Assembly (NCBI GenBank): GCA_033961575.1
Contig: CM066736.1
Coordinates: 6,791,501-6,855,500 of the forward strand
Length of the DNA: 64,000 bases
DNA from: Aselliscus stoliczkanus
Lineage: Eukaryota > Chordata > Mammalia > Chiroptera > Hipposideridae
Direction of reading: 5' to 3'
A program made the translations under genes and the position numbers. Of the stretch, positions 44,490 to 55,045 are shown piece after piece. Positions within the stretch are counted from its first letter, which is position 1; each line of letters opens with the position of its first letter. The notes under the pieces are model-generated. The model did not search any database. It worked only from the letters and a program-made list of their open reading frames with translations, and was not told the origin of the DNA.

Positions 44490-44690
44490 ACTAAACTAAT
44501 ACATATGTATGGGGATTGGTGCATTTCCATTCAAACCAATGTAAATTACCTTTGACCAATATATTTTCCTGGAAATCAATGCATTTTAACATGAGATAAT
44601 ATTTATGAAATTGAATTTTTTATTGAAGCTAATGCAATTCTATTCTATTTTATGCATTTTTATTAAACTAATGCATTTTAAATTAATCCA
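44490..44690. repeat. Degenerate ~20 bp tandem repeat, TAATGCATTTT-like
   Basis: Diverged units such as 'attggtgcatttcc', 'aaaccaatgtaaatt', 'accaatatattttc', 'aatcaatgcatttt', 'agctaatgcaattc' and 'aactaatgcatttt' recur with 18-21 bp spacing. The left and right halves look like two blocks separated by about 35 bp. Confidence 0.6.
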
Positions 44691-45099
44691 TTGTATATTA
44701 AGTACAACAGACATTGGTACTTACAGTAAAATAATATATGCCAGCTGAAATCAATACAGTTTTAAAACCGGGTGTTTTCCATTTAACTGAAGGATGTCAA
44801 GAACACGCAGCCGTGAGTTCAGGGCATTGTGAATGTGAAATTGTGTCTTTTCTTTTTTTCCAAAATCATTATCAGGTAAAAGATATTGTGCCTCAGGATA
44901 TGGCCAAGGGCCTGAGGATTTAGAATTAATTCACTGTTATAACAGCCAACTTCATCAAACATCCCACTTGACTGACTTTTTGACCAAGTGGACTGGTGAT
45001 TCTTAATTACGAGGTGTGCCACAGGTCACTTGTCAGTACTAATAAAATGCTGAAGTTTGCAAATAATTTACTTGGAAATAAAGAGAATGCTTTGAATTC
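44691..45099. other. AT-rich intergenic sequence, unassigned
   Basis: Nothing recognised. Confidence 0.4.
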
Positions 45100-45505
45100 G
45101 TCAGGGTCTAGCAGGATGATACACTCCAACTGGTATTTTGAGAAGAATTTAATAAAGAGTATTTATTAAGGTGAGGGCAGGTTTAGAAAAAGCAATGGTG
45201 CGGCCATTGGGGCTCGTAACCCAGGGGAGCTGTTACCATCTGGGCATATGGGGAGCTGCAGGGAGCAGCTGGCGGAGGAGAGGGAAGCTATAGCCATCTG
45301 TAGGGAAACTCAGCCCCTCTTGGCAAGTCCACGGAGAGGGAACTAAAGGAGTGAGTGCCTGACTTCTCTCCCCCTTCCTGATCTCCTGTCAGAATTTTCC
45401 AGGGCCCAAATCAACTGGAAGCCAGAGCACAGGGACGCCATGCTGTAGTCCTGGGCCAGCACAGGATAAGTGGGAGAAAGGTGAAGAAGGGTGAATCTGG
45501 ACAAA
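45100..45505. repeat. Possible LTR-like relic
   Basis: 'ttaataaagagtatttatta' and 'gggagctgcagggagcagct' resemble LTR-like families. Low certainty. Confidence 0.3.
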
Positions 45506-45514
45506 TGGAAGATA

Positions 45515-45660
45515 CCAGCACACCTGCTGACTGCTTGTTATACACGAAGTACTTTCTCATTTAATTCTCACACCACCCTATGAGAAAGGTACTACTACCA
45601 TTTCCATTTCCAGCATGGGGAAACTGAGGCCCCGATCAAGTGGGAGTGCTAGGGCTTGAA
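45515..45660 (-). repeat. MIR SINE
   Basis: 'ctcatttaattctcacacca', 'gcatggggaaactgaggccc'. Confidence 0.82.
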
Positions 45661-45689
45661 CAGAGATCCATCCAACTTTGTGGAGCAAA

Positions 45690-46040
45690 GGGAGAGTTTC
45701 TGGGAAAGATGTTTCTCTTTAATAAAAGAAGACAAGGTGCCCTTTAGCCCCATCATACCGCCTTCCTTGCTGCTTGAAACTGTGACATGAGGACCCGATG
45801 TCTGGACCTGTGGCAGCCTTTTTCGGACCATGAGGGGAGACATGACCAACACTGAGTAGAGCAGGGTGGAAAGAGCAAAGGAGCTGGGTTCCTATTGACA
45901 TTATTGAGTCCCTCGACCAAGCCCAGAACCTCCTCCCTTCAGGCTCCCTGATAATTAACAGTAAGCACTCTTGCCTTTTAAACCAGTATTGCTTGAGTTT
46001 GCTGTTACTTGTGGCTAAAGCATTCCTAACGGATACACCA
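45690..46040 (+). repeat. LTR-like ancient repeat
   Basis: 'tggcagcctttttcggacca' and 'tgagtttgctgttacttgtg' follow the 3' half of the CCAAT-containing elements. Confidence 0.45.
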
Positions 46041-46690
46041 TTACATATACATTGCTTTAATTTTTAAGAATGAATATGTATTATCTTTGTGAAAATCACA
46101 AAATCAAATAATAAATGTTTAACCACTCCCTTCATCCAATGCCACTAAACTGGTCAATGGGATCCCGCCCCGCCCTGCCTTTCAGGACAAAACTCAGATG
46201 CACATGATTTTTTTTAAGGCTGAATTCACAGACCTATTTTATTACATTTTTATACAAGTTCTTTTTTCATTATGCACATTTAGATGGCAGAACAGTTCGA
46301 GCGTAAGCATCTCTATATTCCCTCTTGCTGAGAACCTCATTTGCAGCTCTCACAGGGCACAATGCTGCTATTGTTGCATTTCCTGTGAGAATCCCTTAAA
46401 AGCCTTCTTTCTCCCACCTCCATCAGCTCTGAGTCTGTTCAGGGAAACTTCCAGGGTTCCCAGATCCAACCACAGAACTCCAGAAGCCTGCGGGGAGCTC
46501 ATGGCTCCCCGCCCCACACACACACACCGGAACTCTCTGTTGACAACCAGGATCTTCCTTCTATGAGAGGAGAATTTCATTCTAAATTTTCATCTTGCTC
46601 TTTTCTCTTTGAATATAGATTCAGAAGATTCTAGGACCTCAAAGGTTTACCCCTTTCTCAAAGGTTTACAATGATGAGATTCTTTGATTT
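46041..46690. other. Unassigned intergenic sequence
   Basis: A 122-codon frame at 46198-46566 has no domain. Nothing else recognised. Confidence 0.4.
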
Positions 46691-46694
46691 CACT

Positions 46695-46830
46695 CACACA
46701 CCCATTGCCTTAGCTCTATTGAGCCTCAGTTTTCTTATCTGGAAAATGGGAGTGATGCTTGGACTCACCTCATAGGATTGTGAGGGGAGAAAGAGTTAAA
46801 TGTGGAGTGACTGGACAGAGTAGAGTCTCA
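46695..46830 (+). repeat. MIR SINE fragment
   Basis: 'agcctcagttttcttatctg', 'acctcataggattgtgaggg'. Confidence 0.8.
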
Positions 46831-47039
46831 GTACCTCTAGGCTTTTATGAACAGCAAAAGTAATGTCATTATTACCTCTATGAGAGTCTGTAAAGGTTCT
46901 TATGGGTCCATCTACATCCCAGCCAGCCTCCTCAGTGATGGCTGTCCTTATGGAGAAATCTAGGTCAGCATCATGTCTCAATTTTGGATGAGTATGTATT
47001 TTATGAATTCATCCATAGCACTGATTAGCCAAGGGGAGT

Positions 47040-47275
47040 CGATGGGAGTTAAGAGCTTGGCATTAAAATCAAGAGAAACCTGGGTTCAAATTCCACTTCC
47101 ACTTCCCAGCTATGTGATCTTGGGCAAGTCACTTTGCCTCTCAGGGCCTCTCAACTGCCTCATTTGGAAAATGGGACTAATAATGGCTGCTTCACAGATT
47201 GGCTTGAGGAATTAATGAGGTTATACATGGACAGCTCGGAACACAGGGCACTTAAGAGCATCTGCCATCTCTCTT
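47040..47275 (+). repeat. MIR SINE
   Basis: 'cctgggttcaaattccactt', 'gctatgtgatcttgggcaag' and 'ctcatttggaaaatgggact', nearly full length. Confidence 0.9.
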
Positions 47276-47509
47276 TATAGCTGTCATTTCTTTTTTTCTC
47301 TTGGTGTGCACGGAAATAAGTATGGAGAGATGGATGCAAAGTGCTGTGATCTACGTTCTGTTCTGTCTCTAGAAACAGATGGAGAGAGGAGGAAAGTGCA
47401 AGAAGGTTATTGGTTGAGTTGGAATTTTCTTTTCTTAAATAAAAGTGATCTCAAAGTTTACAGAAAAGATAGAAGAGTTTCATCGTTAATATTTTAATAT
47501 TGCTTCTAG
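47276..47509. other. Unassigned intergenic sequence
   Basis: Nothing recognised. Confidence 0.4.
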
Positions 47510-47612
47510 ATTCCAAACTCTTTGTGGGCCGAGACCCAACTAATGGACCTTTGTGTCTTGCACAGGGCCTGGCACAGAACAAGTGCCCAACCAGTGCTTG
47601 TTTCTCTAAATT
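47510..47612 (+). repeat. L2 LINE 3' end
   Basis: 'ccaaactctttgtgggccga' and 'gcacagggcctggcacagaa'. Confidence 0.82.
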
Positions 47613-47614
47613 TG

Positions 47615-47786
47615 TCCCTGTATTAGTCTGCTCAGGCTGCCATAACAAAATACCATAGACTGGGTGGCTTAAACAACAGACATTTTCTTTTCTCATGGTT
47701 CTGGAGGCTGGAAATCCAAGATTAGGGTGCCATCATAGTCAGGATCTGTTGGGGGCTTTCTTTTTGGCTTGGGGGATGGGGTTGGG

Positions 47787-47834
<48 letters not shown>

Positions 47835-48030
47835 GTAAAGAGGTGTGATAGAGAGACCTGGTGTCTCTTCTTATAAAAGCATGAATCCCATCATGGGGTC
47901 CACCCTTGGACCTCATCTAAGCCTAATTATCTCCCAAAGGCACCATTCTAAATACCATCACATTAGGAATTAGGGCTTCAACATATGAATTGGGAGTGGA
48001 AAGGCAATTCAGTCCATAGAAATCCCCTAA
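47615..48030 (-). repeat. MaLR-type LTR
   Basis: 'attagtctgctcaggctgcc', 'aataccatagactgggtggc', 'ttctggaggctggaaatcca', 'gcaccattctaaataccatc' and 'gggcttcaacatatgaattg' give nearly a whole reversed solo LTR. It contains the GA repeat at 47789. Confidence 0.88.
47789..47834. repeat. (GA)n microsatellite
   Basis: About 21 GA units with one GG interruption, inside the LTR. Confidence 0.97.
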
Positions 48031-48164
48031 AATTTGTGCTTCAGCTGCCAAGTAGACCAAACCTCAAGGTGAGAAGGAGGAGAATGGGGCATGAAAAGGA
48101 GTTCAGAGTGGGCATTAAAGGGAACCACAGGCCCACCCACCCTTTTGGCTCTCACTATCCAGTG

Positions 48165-48290
48165 GTGTAATGAATGGCGAAGGGTTCAGGAGCTGGAGTT
48201 CATGTTGGATCCACTGCTGTGACACCTTGGGCAAGTGTCTTACCCTCTCTGGGTATAAATTCCTCTATCAGTAAAATTAAGACTGTAGGA
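48165..48290 (+). repeat. MIR fragment
   Basis: 'ctgtgacaccttgggcaagt' and 'taccctctctgggtataaat'. Confidence 0.75.
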
Positions 48291-48299
48291 AGCAGTGCT

Positions 48300-48720
48300 C
48301 ATTTGCCTGCATACCATTCCCCTTTCTTGTGAAAGCAGCCTCTTGATTTTCCTTTGACCAGCTTATGCCCTTGTGGCTTTCCCCACTCAGCTATAGAATT
48401 GGGCATGCAATCTGGGCCTGGTCTGGCAGAGTCAGGGGAGTTGGATCAGGCATTGGCATATGATTTGACCTGGACCCATGAAAGCCTTCCTCAGGATTTC
48501 TGATGGAACCTTTGGGACGAGGCTCTCTCTTTTCCCTGAGGATGTTAAGCTGGGAGGATAGAAGTCTGGTCAGCTTGGCAGCAGTCTTTGCCAGCTAGAG
48601 GAGAGAAGCCTGGCTGAGATTGAAGCCAACACAAGACATCAGAATCCAGAGAAGGAGAATGATAAAGACTAAAATTCAGCCTCAGAGGCCCAGCTGTGCC
48701 TGACGCCCATAACAGTATTA
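48300..48720 (+). repeat. LTR-like ancient repeat
   Basis: 'ttgacctggacccatgaaag', 'gcttggcagcagtctttgcc' and 'gattgaagccaacacaagac' follow the same order as 25850-26345 and 36640-36955. Confidence 0.55.
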
Positions 48721-48751
48721 AACTTTCCAGTTAAATAAGCTAATAAACAAT

Positions 48752-49166
48752 GTTTTTTTTTAAAGATTTTATTGGGGAATTGGGGGAGGGGAACAGCGTT
48801 GGGGAATCGGGGAAGGGGAACAGACAAGTTGCTGTCCTTTTGTTCTTCAGTCTAGTTGTGGAGGACGTCGCTTCACTGGCCCATGTTGGTATTATCATTG
48901 CGCTCTTCCTGGCTGAGGCAGTCGCTCGCCAACCATTGGACGGCTGCTCACGAAAGCTCACGCCAGCTGCCGGCCAGCCCCATTGCAGCCTGTGCAGTTG
49001 TCCGCGACTCCTGGCAGCCCAGCTCCAGGTCGAGCTGTTGTTCACCATCTCAGCTGTAGAGGGCGCAGCATCACTGGTCCTCATATGGGATCTGAACCCC
49101 CGACTTAGCTGCACAGAGCTTGTGTCCCAAGCCAACGCCTCACCAACACGCCACTCGGCCAGCCCA
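48752..49166 (-). repeat. tRNA-derived SINE, long form
   Basis: Reversed long copy with 'attttattggggaattgggg' and right-hand head GCCACTCGGCCAGCCC. Perfect 12 bp TSD ctaataaacaat at 48740-48751 and 49167-49178. The 144- and 145-codon frames here are SINE sequence. Confidence 0.94.
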
Positions 49167-49179
49167 CTAATAAACAATT

Positions 49180-49499
49180 TCTGATTTACGTTAATTTGAA
49201 TTGTTCCTAATCATTGCAATCAGAAGCATGTGACTAATTCACATGTGTTGTATAGACCTGTTGACATTAAACAGTTAGACACCCAGATATTTCTCCAGTA
49301 AAACAGGTTTATTTGGGAACAAGAAAAAATTACATTACACATGGCGCCTAGTGGCAAAGCAGGTGAGCAAGTCCAAGCACAGGAGAGGACCACTCTTTCG
49401 TGGCCTTGGGAGGAGCTGTTGTAAGCGAAGAACCTACTGGAGGACACTGAATGTTGGAATCTGGTACAGTGTCAGGATAATTGTGGTTGCCGTGACAGA
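49180..49499. other. Unassigned intergenic sequence
   Basis: Nothing recognised. Confidence 0.4.
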
Positions 49500-50280
49500 A
49501 ACCTAACTCAAACAGCTTAAGAAAAGAAAAAGGCCTTGATAGACTCAGGTAAACTCAGAGTCTCGAAGTAAACAAATGTCCCTCAACTGGTGAATGGATA
49601 AACTGAGGCACATTCGGCACAATGTATTATCATTAGCATGAAAAAGGAACAGATCACTGAAATACCAACAACGTGGATGGACCGCAAATGGGTGATGCTA
49701 AGTGAGAGAAGTCAGACTCAAAAGGCCACATACTGTGTGAGTTCATTTATATAACATCTGGGAAAAACAAAATTTTACAGACAGAAAGCAGATCTGTGGT
49801 TGCCACTGGTGGGAGGGCAGTGAGCAAGGGAGCCGACTGCAAAGGAGAAAGGCATTTGGGGGCTGGGGACAGCACTGTTCTGGATCTTGGTTTTGGAGCC
49901 GGTTATATGACTGTGTGTGTGTGTGTTAAGAATTCACAGAACCACATAGTAAAAAGGGTGACTTGTACTGTATGTATATTATATTTAATAAAATCAATGG
50001 GGGGCTGGCCGAGTGGCGCGGTGGTTAAGCGCTGTCTTGGGACGCCAGCGGCCCCGGTTCGGATCCCACATATGAGGGCCAGTGACACTGCCCTCAAAAA
50101 AAAAAAAAAAAGTTAATGGGTTCATTTTCCATTTAGGTTGATAAATTTGTTTGGAAATAATGATCATGTTTGCACAGCATTGTGAATGTAACTGATGCCA
50201 CTGGATTGTACATTTAGAAATGGCCCAAATGGTATTTTATATTAAGTATATTTGACTATAATTTTTTTTTTAAGTGAAAA
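49500..50280 (+). repeat. L1 LINE 3' end(s) interrupted by a SINE
   Basis: 'aaatgtccctcaactggtga', 'gactcaaaaggccacatact' and 'gtggttgccactggtgggag' lie left of the SINE. 'cagcattgtgaatgtaactg' and 'gattgtacatttagaaatgg' lie right. Confidence 0.82.
50001..50111 (+). repeat. tRNA-derived SINE, short form
   Basis: GGGGCTGGCCGAGTGGCGC head, GGTTCGGATCCC B-box-like region, 'cagtgacactgccctc', then a pure A tail. Only a weak TSD (t(c/t)aatggg). Confidence 0.92.
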
Positions 50281-50600
50281 AAAATAGTGTCTAGGAGTAG
50301 ATTTCAGGCATGGCTAGATTCAGCATTTTCTCCATCTCTCAGGCTTTCCTTTCCTTCACCTTGGCTTTATTCCCAGCAGGATCTCCTCACGTGGTGACAA
50401 AGATGGCCTTGGGCAGTTCCAGCTATGGCCCCTCCCAGCTTAGCAAGTGAGGGAAGTCCCTCTTTCCCAATAGTTCCTACAGTCCCCTGGTTGAGTCTCA
50501 TTGGCTTGCCTTGGGACATGAGCTAATCCCTTAATCAGCCACTGGAGTCAGGGGATTGGAGTGATCCGACTGGCCAGGCCTGGGTCATATGCCCCCTCCC
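50281..50600 (-). repeat. LTR-like ancient repeat
   Basis: 'caggcatggctagattcagc', 'cccaatagttcctacagtcc' and 'ttgagtctcattggcttgcc' match 17045-17560. Confidence 0.5.
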
Positions 50601-51460
50601 CGAGCTGGGGACATCAGCTTGGAGGGGAATGGGAAGGGATGCATTTCAAAGAAAACCAAGGAACTTTGTCTGCAGCCCCTACATCCAAGTTAAATGTTGA
50701 ATGGCCCAGCCCCAATTCTCTGCCTGACATTTATGCAGACTGTGCCATTTGGTCCTTACATTTTCTCCAGCAAAGCTCACATAGGTACAACATACACTCA
50801 TCATTCTATCCCTGGGTTTGCATAAAAACCCACGTCCACGAAGTAGCAACTGCAATGTTTTTCAATCACACAGCAAAGATATTTAAAAATATCACCCATA
50901 TGTGTTTTAAATACAGGCAAATAGCTGGCAAGGCAGCCAGCTTCACACCCGCGTGCCATTCTGAGTTATAATCTTCTCGCTTCCAATTCTCAGAATCACA
51001 CATTGAAGGCCAGACAAGCCTAGAACATTGCTAGGGCCGTGTGCGTCTACCCCAAATCTTCTCGACCCACACAGCCCAGCTTTCTGTGCCATGATCCTGG
51101 GAGGGAATTTCAGGGCTCCTGGGCTTGAGCTCAATCATTTGCCCTTGGCTGAGAATACAGAATTGAAAGCAGGATGTTTTTAGTGAAGTTTGAGGCTGTT
51201 TTCCAACCTCCTTCATGATATTATCCTAACCAATCCAGCCCATGCCAGCTCTCTCACTGTCCCCCGCCTGCCTGCCCATTGTGTCATCGATCTGGTATGA
51301 AAGTCTTTAAACTCCATCCTTGCTTATATGTGATCCTATAACTTGAGACCCCACGTTTTCTCACCTTCTAGATTTATACTTTCCTTTAATATCCAAAATA
51401 ATACCCTTCTGTTATGAGTAACAGGTAATTTCAACTAAAAAAAAGTGGCTAAAATTATAA
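50601..51460. other. Repeat-poor intergenic block
   Basis: About 0.85 kb without recognised repeats. A 136-codon + frame (50561-50971) has no domain. Confidence 0.4.
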
Positions 51461-51463
51461 TAC

Positions 51464-51685
51464 CGGGGGTGCCAAAAACATGTATACAAGTGGACACTTT
51501 GGTCAGCATTGCTCAAGCAGTAGTTCGCTGTTATCAGAAGTGTCTGGACGCTGATGGGGTAACCACTTTGAGCACCTCTTGTAATTGCAGAAGTCAAACG
51601 TGACTTGTGTTCATCTTTTGTTATCGGTATATATTATTACAATTTTAATACAGGTTTCCTTTCTTAAATGTGTATACATCTTAAA
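51464..51685 (+). mobile_element. Mariner-derived deleted element, copy B
   Basis: Starts after TA with GGGGGTGCCAAAAACATGTA. Sense frame near 51505-51580 gives '…AQAVVRCYQKCLDADG…', the same transposase C-terminal piece as copy A, so both come from the same deletion derivative. The distal terminal repeat is lost: the sequence ends near 'gtgtatacatcttaaaatg'. Confidence 0.82.
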
Positions 51686-52450
51686 ATGTAGATTTTTAAA
51701 ATCTTATACAAGAAGTGCAGAGGTAGGCGAGTCTGAGTTTGGTGTGATTGGTGGCAATGTGACATCAATCCTCTACCCAGCCATCCCCTGTGTGACCTTT
51801 ACCCTCAGCCTGCTTCCTGTAATGGCCCCCGAATGGCTGCCCTCGCACCAGGTGTCACATGTAAGTTCTGAGAAGTCCACAGAAGCACTTCAGCAGATCT
51901 TGCCTCACATCTCATTGGCTAGAGCTCGGTCGCCTGCCCACTCCTAGGCCAAACACCAGCCAGGGCAATGGTAGCAGAACACCAAGAAGGGTCGGAAGAA
52001 CAAGGAGGAAGAAGAAGAGAAGGAGATGGAAAGGAGCGGACAGAGTCACAAGGAGAAGATTCAGAAATCTTAGGAAACTTTTATAACATCCTCTTTATAA
52101 TTTCTCTTGGATTTGATGTGCTTCATGGGCTTGACTAAGGCGCTTCAAGTCTCACTAGTGTTGTTCCAAAAACTATGGAATATAAAGGTTTTTATTTTAA
52201 AGTTTGTGGCAAACTCATTTGGCTGAAAATCTGCCCAGGACTGGTACAATGTATAGACTTAAAACAAAACAAAACAAAACAAAAAACACTCAGTGTGAAC
52301 AGTAAGACATTTTGCTGCAGAAATATGAACATGCTGGCCACGTGGTGCTGCCCAGACCTTATGCATAATACGTATAAGGTATATTTTAAAAATTTGAGAA
52401 ATTCTGAATAACAAAATACATATGGTTAAGGGGTTTGGATAAAGTGGGTT
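51686..52450. other. Unassigned, possibly LTR-like at 51.76-52.0 kb
   Basis: 'ctcattggctagagctcggt' suggests an LTR-like relic. The rest is AT-rich with no recognised feature. Confidence 0.3.
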
Positions 52451-52454
52451 ACGA

Positions 52455-52605
52455 AGTTTGATGGTCATTATTGTCACCTCCATTTTACAGATGAGGAAAC
52501 TGAAGCTCAGGTAAACTTAGTACCTTGCCCAAGTTTACATAGCAAGTGTGGCCTGGATTTAAACTTGCGACATCTAATGTCACAGCCAAGGCCGTCACCC
52601 AACAT
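52455..52605 (-). repeat. MIR SINE
   Basis: 'ttttacagatgaggaaactg' and 'catagcaagtgtggcctgga'. Confidence 0.85.
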
Positions 52606-52663
52606 ATCTTTTTATTCCCATCCACATGCACAATTTTTGCCAGAGCTATCTATGTACCGTATA

Positions 52664-52744
52664 TTGGGTTGTTGGAAAAGTCATGACGTGTTTTTTTTAT
52701 GTTTTTCGTTGCAAAAATGTGTCATGACTTTTCCAACAACCCAA
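52664..52744. mobile_element. 81 bp mariner MITE with perfect inverted arms
   Basis: TTGGGTTGTTGGAAAAGTCA opens the element and its exact reverse complement closes it. Arms match perfectly over at least 24 bp inside a TA duplication (52662-52663, 52745-52746). The centre is T-rich on one arm and has AAAAA on the other, so pairing continues. Size and layout resemble human MADE1, an Hsmar1-derived MITE. No coding capacity. Confidence 0.9.
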
Positions 52745-52849
52745 TATTATTATTTACTTCATATTTTTCTCCAACCCGGCTTACTTTTTACTTAAATAAG
52801 TGCCTTTGTAAAAGGAAATGTCTTATCAACACTCTAAATGAAAAACTGG

Positions 52850-53080
52850 TACCAGTTACACCCCCACCCGCAGTGTATGAGGGTTCCAGGGGCTCCACAT
52901 TCTTGTTAGCATTTGATATTATCAGGCTTTAAAATTGTGGTCCATCTGATGAGTGTGAAATAGTATCACATTTTGGTTTTAATTTGAATGTTTCCTAACT
53001 ACTAGTGAGCCTGGTCAGCTTTTCAGATATTTGTTGGCTGGCATCTGAGTGTCCTTTTCTGTGAAATGCCTGTCCAGGCC
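52850..53080 (-). repeat. L1 LINE fragment
   Basis: 'cacccgcagtgtatgagggt', 'ttggttttaatttgaatgtt' and 'gagcctggtcagcttttcag' are reversed L1M text. Confidence 0.75.
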
Positions 53081-54189
53081 TGTCACATGGAGCTCTAGAA
53101 AGGATTCTTTTAGTCAGGGCCACCTTGAGTATTTAAGTCTTTGTTTCTTTTGAAGCACCAACTTGTCAAAGAATATGACATTCAAGGCTTTACAAGGAGG
53201 AGGAATAAGGTGAGGGTTAGAGGGAGGCTAAGACCAAGGAAGTGGAGTCTTCTCTGTTTCGCTCAGCGATGCCCCTTAAAAGCAAACATTGCATGATGGA
53301 CCTCACGACAGCGCCTGTTTCTGGAGGACCAGTGATTTTTCAGAATTTGGATCTTCATGCCACCAAATGTGAGGAGTAAAGCCTTGAAGGTGCTAGGTGA
53401 CTTAATGCCACACTCTGTCATGACTCTGTCTGGCTGGGGTATAAGACCTGCTGAGACCCCAGAACCAGTGGTGCAGGCCACCAGGAAGACTGTTTGGAGG
53501 CCAGAGAACCTCATTCCTTAGCCGACATGGGTCCCATCAGGGTAGTTGGATGTCCTAAGGGTGTCTCAGAGGGCACCAAGGTCTGATTTCAGGGAACTCA
53601 CAGTCTTAGGTCAGGGATTACATAGGCGGAAAGCAAAAAGCCCCATGACATCCAGGTTGGGTGACGGGGGGTGGAAATCAGGGTTGGTGAAACCGCAGGA
53701 CAGACTCAGGAAGGGACGCAGGGTGCAGCCTGCCGGTGGGACAGCAGTGGATCTACTTGCAGTAACGAATTGGCCCCCAGGGGCGCCATGTGAGAGATGT
53801 GTGTTTCGTAGCCATGGGACAATCCTTAGCAGGTGTTCCTGGGTGATGGATGCTGCCCTCCATGTGTGACCCAGGGAGCCAGGCTTCTCCCACCCTTGCA
53901 CCGTGCATCCTCCTGGGCCCAGTGGGCTAGCCGAGGCATGTTCTCTCCATGGCAAAGGCCCTAGTGCAGGGAGGCAAGTGGAAACACACGACGTGTTTTG
54001 AGATGTAGGCTCAGAACTGGCATGCCCACACTTCTGCCTCATTCTGTTGGCCAAAGCAGGTCATGCAGCCAAACCCAAGGTCCAGTGTCAGGAACGTGTG
54101 CCCTGCCCACAGCTGAAAGATCCCTACAAAGTTACATGGCACTGGGCATGCATAGAGGGACGGGGGAAGAATTAGGGCCAGTGACACCA
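53081..54189. other. Repeat-poor intergenic block
   Basis: About 1.1 kb with no repeat recognised. Frames of 107 (+) and 147 (-) codons overlap at 53.5-54.05 kb on opposite strands without motifs. Confidence 0.4.
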
Positions 54190-54330
54190 TTGACCACAGG
54201 CAGATATTATTCTCCCCATTTTCTAGAGGAGGGTGCTGGTGTCCCGAGGGGATAAGCACCTGGATCTCGGCCACACAGCCAGGCAGCCACAGATTCGGGA
54301 TTCAAACCCAGTAGCTGCTGAACCCCCAAA
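54190..54330 (-). repeat. MIR SINE
   Basis: 'ttattctccccattttctag' and 'cgggattcaaacccagtagc'. Confidence 0.78.
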
Positions 54331-54379
54331 CCCGGGCCCCTGAGATACATGGAAATTGCTTTTGTGCTTCTTCCAAATA

Positions 54380-54510
54380 CCTGTCTGACAATTTTACCCC
54401 CGCTTTACAGCTGAGCATTCTGAGGTTTGGGAGAGGAGCCAGCAAGTGGCAGAGCCAGTGATTCAAACCCCTGGCTCTGGACTCAGTGCTCTTTTACCTG
54501 CCTTTGGCCA
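54380..54510 (-). repeat. MIR SINE
   Basis: 'ccgctttacagctgagcatt' and 'gccagtgattcaaacccctg'. Confidence 0.78.
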
Positions 54511-54775
54511 AGGAAATTGCTGCCTGGGGAAGGGAATCGGAGGACAGAAGGGGCAGGGGGTGCCCCAGAGTCTAGCTTTGGGCGCTAGCCAGCCTGAGAG
54601 CTGCCCAGAGCCCTCACTCTAGTCCCAGGGACGCTCAGGCTTAGAGGTAGGGCTGGCGCATACACCAAGTGTCCACCAGGTGGGGCTTTCGCCAAAGGCC
54701 AGGCTCTGAGATCCCAGGGAGGCCTCGGGCCCCACCCTGGGAAGGTAAAACCTGGCGCACACACTGCGTTTATCT

Positions 54776-55045
54776 GCACAGCATGCCCACCCATGTGCAC
54801 ACATAGGCTGTGCAAACCTGTGTGTGAGCATATAGGTGTGTCTCAGGGAATCTGTATCTAGTTTGTGTGCAAATGTGCATGAATAGATGTCTGCACTGGC
54901 ATGCAGGCATGTGTGTGCATGTGCAAATGTGTACAGACGTGAGCGTGTGCAGAGGGGAATAAGCGAACAATGTAAGTGCAGGTGTGTATGCATGTGTGTG
55001 CACATAATTGCAAACATGTATGTGTGTGTGCAAAAGGTGGTATGC
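54776..55045. repeat. Degenerate TG/TGCA-rich tract
   Basis: About 270 bp dominated by imperfect TGTGTGCA-type alternating purine-pyrimidine runs with scattered interruptions. It produces the spurious 179-codon Cys/His/Thr-rich minus-strand frame. Confidence 0.8.

Noticed and set aside
1235..50111. tRNA genes at the A/B-box motifs
   Set aside because: The motifs sit in SINE heads with TSDs and A-rich tails. I saw no complete cloverleaf with a clear anticodon arm.
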